DNA of 33,551 nt from JAMIFV01 sp035906055 (GTDB lineage: Bacteria > Pseudomonadota > Alphaproteobacteria > Rickettsiales > JABCZZ01): positions 1-33,551 of the forward strand of contig JAMIFV010000073.1 of assembly GCA_035906055.1 (NCBI GenBank), read 5' to 3'. The translations under genes were made by a program, and so were the position numbers. Below, piece by piece: positions 30,294 through 33,551 of the stretch (its first letter is position 1; each line of letters starts with the position of its first letter). Under the pieces are notes generated by a model, which ran no database searches, was not told where the DNA came from, and worked only from the letters and a program-made list of their open reading frames with translations.

Positions 30294-30657
30294 ATAAATA
30301 ATATATATAAGATAAATATTTAAGGGTAGTAATAGATTATCTGGTGCAATAACGGGGATAAGTTTTTATACGGGTTTTATCCACTAAGGAGCCAACAGGC
30401 AAAGTAAAAAGCCGGTAGTGGAATAAAATGTGGATAACTTCGCTAATGCTATAAATACTATAAATTTTTATAATGATATGCGCATGTGAAACATGGTAAC
30501 AAAAATAATTATCCTGTTTTCGTGGGAGAAGCGGTTTTATTTTCCACAGGGGTACAAGATGGAAGATGTATTAATGGAAAACGTGTATGAAAATCAGCCT
30601 TGCGACAAAAAGACGTGGTTATCCCCATTCCCATACTAGTTATACACATACGCATCT
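30294..30657. other. oriC: Probable chromosomal replication origin (oriC)
   Basis: A 364-base gap without genes lies between hemE and ppsR, the known origin location in several alphaproteobacteria. It contains DnaA boxes of the TTATNCACA type. Perfect ones are TGTGGATAA at 30429-30437 (minus strand) and TTATACACA at 30640-30648. One-mismatch boxes are TTATCCACT (30377-30385), TTTTCCACA (30540-30548) and TTATCCCCA (30619-30627). A weaker one is CGGGGATAA (30353-30361). An A/T-only stretch next to hemE (about 30294-30323) and others near 30450-30475 could be the unwinding element. ATGTGAAACATG (30484-30495) resembles half a parS site. No complete TTAA-N7-TTAA CtrA site was found. Confidence 0.8.
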
Positions 30658-31488
30658 ATGAAACAGTTCGAACTCCATCTCGTTTCCGACTCCACCGGTG
30701 AAACCGTCAGCAGCGTGGCGCGTGCCGCTACCGTGCAATTTGACAATATTGAGCCGCGTGAACATATCTGGTCGCTCGTGCGCACCAAGGGGCAGCTTGA
30801 TAAGGTGATAGCAGGCATAAAGGCAAATCCCGGCGTGGTGATGTATACGCTGGTGGATAAAGACCTGAGGGATATACTGAAAGCGGAATGCCTCAAACTA
30901 GCAGTGCCCTGCATTCCGGTGCTGGCACAGATCATTGCGGAACTGACGACGTATCTGGGCATTGAAAGTTCGCAACTGCCCGGCAGGCAGCACGAGCTGG
31001 ATGAAAAATATTTTTCCCGCGTGGATGCGGTCAATTATACATTATCGCATGATGACGGGCAGATGACATGGGAGTTGCAGGAGGCGGATATCATTATCAT
31101 CGGCGTGTCGCGCACGTCAAAATCGCCTACCTGTGTTTACCTTGCGCATCGCGGGTTCAAGGCGGCCAATATTCCTTTTGTCAGCGGCTGCCCGCTGCCG
31201 CCGGATCTGGATAAGCTCACCAAGCCATTGATCGTAGGGCTTACCATCGGCACCGACCGGCTTATCCAGATACGCAAAAGCAGGCTGCAGTCGCTGAAAC
31301 AGGAAGAGGATACGAATTACGTGGATATTGAAAAGGTGGAAGCGGAGATACTGGAATCACGCAAGCTGTATGCCAAGCATAAATGGCCGGTGATCGACGT
31401 GACGCGACGCTCCGTGGAAGAAACGGCAGCCCAGATCATCCAGCATTTTCATGACCGTATGGAGAAGCAGCTTGGCGCAAGGGGATAA
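30658..31488 (+). CDS. ppsR: Pyruvate, phosphate dikinase regulatory protein (PPSR/PDRP)
   Basis: Proteins of this family (DUF299) are bifunctional kinase/phosphorylases that switch pyruvate,phosphate dikinase or PEP synthase off and on using ADP and phosphate. The 276-residue product begins FELHLVSDSTGETVSSVARA and has the P-loop GVSRTSKSPTCVYLAHRG from residue 149, then NIPFVSGCPLPPDL, GLTIGTDRLIQIRKSR and YVDIEKVEAEILESRKLY. The tail KHKWPVIDVTRRSVEETA is typical. It sits directly next to oriC, as RP001 does in Rickettsia. Its end overlaps the aroE start. There is no clear Shine-Dalgarno sequence before the ATG, and two DnaA-box-like sites are within 40 bases upstream. Confidence 0.95.
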   Translation: MKQFELHLVSDSTGETVSSVARAATVQFDNIEPREHIWSLVRTKGQLDKVIAGIKANPGVVMYTLVDKDLRDILKAECLKLAVPCIPVLAQIIAELTTYLGIESSQLPGRQHELDEKYFSRVDAVNYTLSHDDGQMTWELQEADIIIIGVSRTSKSPTCVYLAHRGFKAANIPFVSGCPLPPDLDKLTKPLIVGLTIGTDRLIQIRKSRLQSLKQEEDTNYVDIEKVEAEILESRKLYAKHKWPVIDVTRRSVEETAAQIIQHFHDRMEKQLGARG

Positions 31489-32362
31489 TATCATACGCGC
31501 CGGTGTCATCGGCTGGCCGGTATCGCATAGCCTTTCGCCGCGCCTGCATGGGTACTGGCTGAAAAAACATAACATTCCCGGCAGTTATGAGGCTTTGCCG
31601 GTAACTCCGGAAGAATTTCCGAAAATTCTGGGCATACTGGATGAAAAAGGCTTCAAAGGCGCTAATATCACCGTTCCGCATAAGGAAGAGATGCTCCGGC
31701 TGCTGAGCGAAACCGATCAGGTGGCAAAGCGTATCGGCGCGGTGAATACCATCATGAATGATAACGGAAAATGGCGCGGCACCAATACGGACGCTTACGG
31801 ATTCATACAAAGCCTGCGCAATAACAGCGATGTCTGGAAAGACGGCATAGCGCTGGTGCTGGGCGCAGGCGGTGCGGCGCGCGCGGTGTGTGTCGGCCTG
31901 CTCGATGAAGGGTTTGAGATCGTGCTCGCCAACCGCTCGCTGCATAAGGCGGACGCGATAAAAGAACATTTGAAAACCACTCGTATCCGTACGTGCGAAT
32001 GGAAAGACGCTGAAAAACATATGAAAGACGCTTCACTGGTGGTCAACACAACGGTGCTGGGCATGAAGGGGCAGGGCGAGCTGGATATAAAACTCCACGG
32101 CCTGCATGAAGCGGCTTATGTAGCGGATATTGTATATAACCCAGAGCGGACCGAGCGCACACGGCGTTATTCCAACCCTACCGTCACCGATTTCCTCGCG
32201 CGCGCGACGGAGAACGGCAATGCGGTGATCGACGGGCTGGGCATGCTCCTGTATCAGGCGCAGGCGGGGTTTGAGATGTGGTATGGCGTGATGCCGGAAG
32301 TTACCCGCGCTTTGCGTTCGCATGTGCTGGAAGGATTGATAGAGCAAAATGCGCCTGCGTAA
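31472..32362 (+). CDS. aroE: Shikimate dehydrogenase (NADP+)
   Basis: AroE reduces 3-dehydroshikimate to shikimate with NADPH. I choose the TTG at 31472 because GGAG lies 7 bases before it and because the family begins only a few residues before AGVIGWPVSHSLSPRLHGYW. An ATG at 31451 in the same frame has no ribosome site and would add seven residues. With the TTG the product has 296 residues. NITVPHKEEM contains the catalytic lysine, GAVNTI and GTNTDAYGF the substrate pocket, VLGAGGAARAV the NADP motif, and DGLGMLLYQAQAGFEMWYG the C-terminal block. It overlaps ppsR by 17 bases and coaE by 14, so the three are translated as a unit. Confidence 0.93.
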   Translation: MAQGDNIIRAGVIGWPVSHSLSPRLHGYWLKKHNIPGSYEALPVTPEEFPKILGILDEKGFKGANITVPHKEEMLRLLSETDQVAKRIGAVNTIMNDNGKWRGTNTDAYGFIQSLRNNSDVWKDGIALVLGAGGAARAVCVGLLDEGFEIVLANRSLHKADAIKEHLKTTRIRTCEWKDAEKHMKDASLVVNTTVLGMKGQGELDIKLHGLHEAAYVADIVYNPERTERTRRYSNPTVTDFLARATENGNAVIDGLGMLLYQAQAGFEMWYGVMPEVTRALRSHVLEGLIEQNAPA

Positions 32363-32987
32363 AAAGAAATCATCGCCATATGTTATCGGCCTTACCGGCT
32401 CCATCGGCATGGGAAAGACGACGGTTACGCGCATGTTCATGCGGCAAGGCGTGGCAACATGTGATTCCGATGCGATAGTGCATGCGTTAATGGGAAAGAA
32501 CGGAAAAGCCGTTGTGGCCATTGCCAAATTATTTCCGGCAACGCTTAAAGATAATGCCATAGACAGGCAGGCGCTCGGCAAGGAAGTATTCGGCAATAAA
32601 GTGAAGCTGGCGAAGCTCGAAGCGATATTGCATCCTTTGGTGCAGCAGGAACAGCGTGTATTTATCCTGCGCGCCAAAAGGCTCGGCAAAAAGATCGTGC
32701 TGCTGGATATTCCGCTTCTGTTTGAAACCGGCGCAGAAAAACGCTGCCATAGCGTGGTGGTGGTGAGCGCGCCTGCGTTCATCCAGCGCCAGAGGGTGAT
32801 GGCCAGGCCGCGCATGACGGAAGAAAAATTCCAGAATATCATTGCGCGCCAGATGCCTGACCGTGAAAAGCGCAGACGCTCTGACATTGTTATAGATACA
32901 GGCCTTGGTAAAGCACGAAGCGCCGTGCAGGTTAAACAGCTTATGATAAAAATGCGCAAAGATATGAACCAATCTTCACGGCTATAA
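32349..32987 (+). CDS. coaE: Dephospho-CoA kinase
   Basis: CoaE phosphorylates dephospho-CoA, the last step of coenzyme A synthesis. The 212-residue product has a basic start (MRLRKKKSS), then YVIGLTGSIGMGKTTVTRMF with the P-loop at residues about 16-24, CDSDAIVHALM, LEAILHPLVQQEQRVF and VLLDIPLLFETGAE. The C-terminal helices are RQRVMARPRMTEEKFQNIIARQMP. Length is normal. It overlaps aroE by 14 bases. In many alphaproteobacteria dnaQ follows coaE; here a small membrane protein gene and an IS follow instead. Confidence 0.95.
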   Translation: MRLRKKKSSPYVIGLTGSIGMGKTTVTRMFMRQGVATCDSDAIVHALMGKNGKAVVAIAKLFPATLKDNAIDRQALGKEVFGNKVKLAKLEAILHPLVQQEQRVFILRAKRLGKKIVLLDIPLLFETGAEKRCHSVVVVSAPAFIQRQRVMARPRMTEEKFQNIIARQMPDREKRRRSDIVIDTGLGKARSAVQVKQLMIKMRKDMNQSSRL

Positions 32988-33001
32988 TGGAGTAAAGAAC
33001 A

Positions 33002-33370
33002 ATGGATAAAAATCAGAATGCTTTCAGAATAATAATACTTCTACTGATTTTCATATGTATTGTTCTCGTAGCAAAGCTGAAGATAAATCAAAACACATAT
33101 TTGGTGGAAGAAATTCCTACACCACTTAAAATAGATATGGATATGGAAGTCGCCAAGCTAGTTGGCAACCAACCCCGGAAAGAAGGGTATTTTGAAAAAG
33201 CAGAAATATTCACAGAGGCTATTAGAAAAGGCGATTTTGTCGTTTCACAGAAAATTGTCGAAGACCTGCTGAGCCAGAGCAAAGTTCAAGGATGGACATT
33301 CTTTCCATTTGCGGAGTTTTATAAAGAAATAGAAAATTTCGTTGATCCTGCATTAGACACTGTTAGTTAA
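33002..33370 (+). CDS. Membrane-anchored protein of unknown function, 3' end cut by an IS
   Basis: I do not recognise this protein. The open frame gives 122 residues: a short start (MDKNQNAFR), one membrane helix (about residues 9-26), then a charged, helical soluble part (EKAEIFTEAIRKGDFVVSQK), predicted to be outside the cytoplasm. GGAG lies 10-13 bases before the ATG, and coaE ends 14 bases upstream, so it was probably part of that operon. The last codons (for about DTVS plus the stop) are supplied by the terminal repeat of the IS that begins near 33353, so the native C-terminus is missing and the natural protein was longer. It is AT-richer than coaE. Whether the truncated form is stable is unknown. 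Confidence 0.6.
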   Translation: MDKNQNAFRIIILLLIFICIVLVAKLKINQNTYLVEEIPTPLKIDMDMEVAKLVGNQPRKEGYFEKAEIFTEAIRKGDFVVSQKIVEDLLSQSKVQGWTFFPFAEFYKEIENFVDPALDTVS

Positions 33371-33551
33371 TTATTAAGATTTAGGTGATAGTGCTCCCAA
33401 GATAGGAGTGTATCATATGAACCCACGCTTTTACCCTGTATCCGAGTCGTTTTTTGATGCGCATATATTACCATTGATTGCCGCGCATTACTCCCGCGCT
33501 GGCCGTCCGCGCAATGTCAGCCATTATCAGGTATTTTCTGCTCTGTTATAT
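33353..33551 (+). mobile_element. Left end of an IS5-like insertion sequence (partial)
   Basis: The terminal repeat TTAGACACTGTTAGTTAATT (33353-33372) matches the inverted right end of the element at 178-199 in 19 of 22 positions overall. A transposase gene begins 64 bases inside, in the same direction as the first element. The rest runs out of the window. Confidence 0.7.
33417..33551 (+). CDS. IS5-family transposase, N-terminal 45 residues (partial)
   Basis: This is the start of a DDE transposase. The ATG at 33417 has AGGAG about 9 bases upstream. The visible residues include FFDAHILPLIAAHYSRAGRP and then RNVSHYQVFSALLY. A short helix, a GRPR basic turn and then a helix with xxVxxAxLY is the usual N-terminal pattern of IS4/IS5-type transposases. 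The frame stays open to the window end. The element ends match those of the copy at position 1, so both are probably the same IS family, but the protein parts in view do not overlap and cannot be compared. Confidence 0.7.
   Translation, partial: MNPRFYPVSESFFDAHILPLIAAHYSRAGRPRNVSHYQVFSALLY

Noticed and set aside
30310..30345. CtrA-binding site near hemE
   Set aside because: TTAAGGGTAGTAATA has the first TTAA and correct spacing, but the second half is AATA rather than TTAA.
30484..30495. Fourth parS site in oriC
   Set aside because: ATGTGAAACATG matches only one half of the consensus. The other half has too many differences, so it is listed only as a half-site.
1..33551. Composite transposon bounded by the two IS ends
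   Set aside because: The enclosed 33 kb contains core genes and the likely origin, so mobilisation as a unit is implausible. The shared ends are treated as independent insertions.
1..33551. CRISPR arrays, tRNA or rRNA genes
   Set aside because: No regularly spaced repeats were seen in any gap, and no tRNA cloverleaf or rRNA segment was recognised. A covariance-model scan was not possible.

Overview
The window looks like chromosomal DNA from an alphaproteobacterium. The main evidence is the gene order hemE / non-coding gap with DnaA boxes / ppsR (pyruvate,phosphate dikinase regulator) / aroE / coaE, which is the arrangement around the chromosomal origin in Caulobacter and Rickettsia-type genomes. 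The parB-parA-rsmG-mnmG-mnmE block and the Cpa/Tad pilus genes fit the same assignment. A phasin and a ppk-ppx pair suggest storage of polyhydroxyalkanoate and polyphosphate. The genus cannot be fixed from the sequence.

Layout: (1) 1-474, the right end of an IS5-like element that has cut a pilin-like gene. (2) 520-1740, nadK and a cold-shock gene with a structured leader. (3) 1919-9677, a Tad pilus operon cpaB-cpaC-cpaD-cpaE-cpaF-tadB-tadC, without pilin, prepilin peptidase or TadE/G genes in view. (4) 9765-12355, uvrB and a phasin. (5) 12420-12620, a palindrome-rich convergent gap. (6) 12621-18410, a minus-strand operon mnmE-mnmG-rsmG-parA-parB carrying three parS-like sites. (7) 18475-23512, a mixed segment: an orphan 83-aa gene, a quinone oxidoreductase, an AT-rich pair (M91-like metalloprotease and DUF6176-like protein), thiS-thiG, aroQ, a lone PemK/MazF-like protein, a candidate small RNA and a DUF486 membrane protein. 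(8) 23576-30293, aat converging on a tight minus-strand operon hemE-hemH-hemJ-ppk-ppx. (9) 30294-30657, the probable oriC. (10) 30658-33370, ppsR-aroE-coaE and a membrane protein gene cut by an IS. (11) 33353-33551, the left end of a second IS copy.

How it fits together: the probable oriC lies about 13-16 kb from parAB and parS, so replication start and origin segregation are encoded side by side. The two IS ends at the window borders share a terminal repeat (19 of 22 bases) and the same orientation. Each one truncates a host gene. The accessory material is concentrated at the borders and in 19.7-23.2 kb.

The least explained items are the small RNA beside a PemK-like toxin that has no visible antitoxin, the M91-like protease pair, the cold-shock leader in which the Shine-Dalgarno sequence can be paired away, and a short dispersed repeat that also sits in the thiS-thiG junction.
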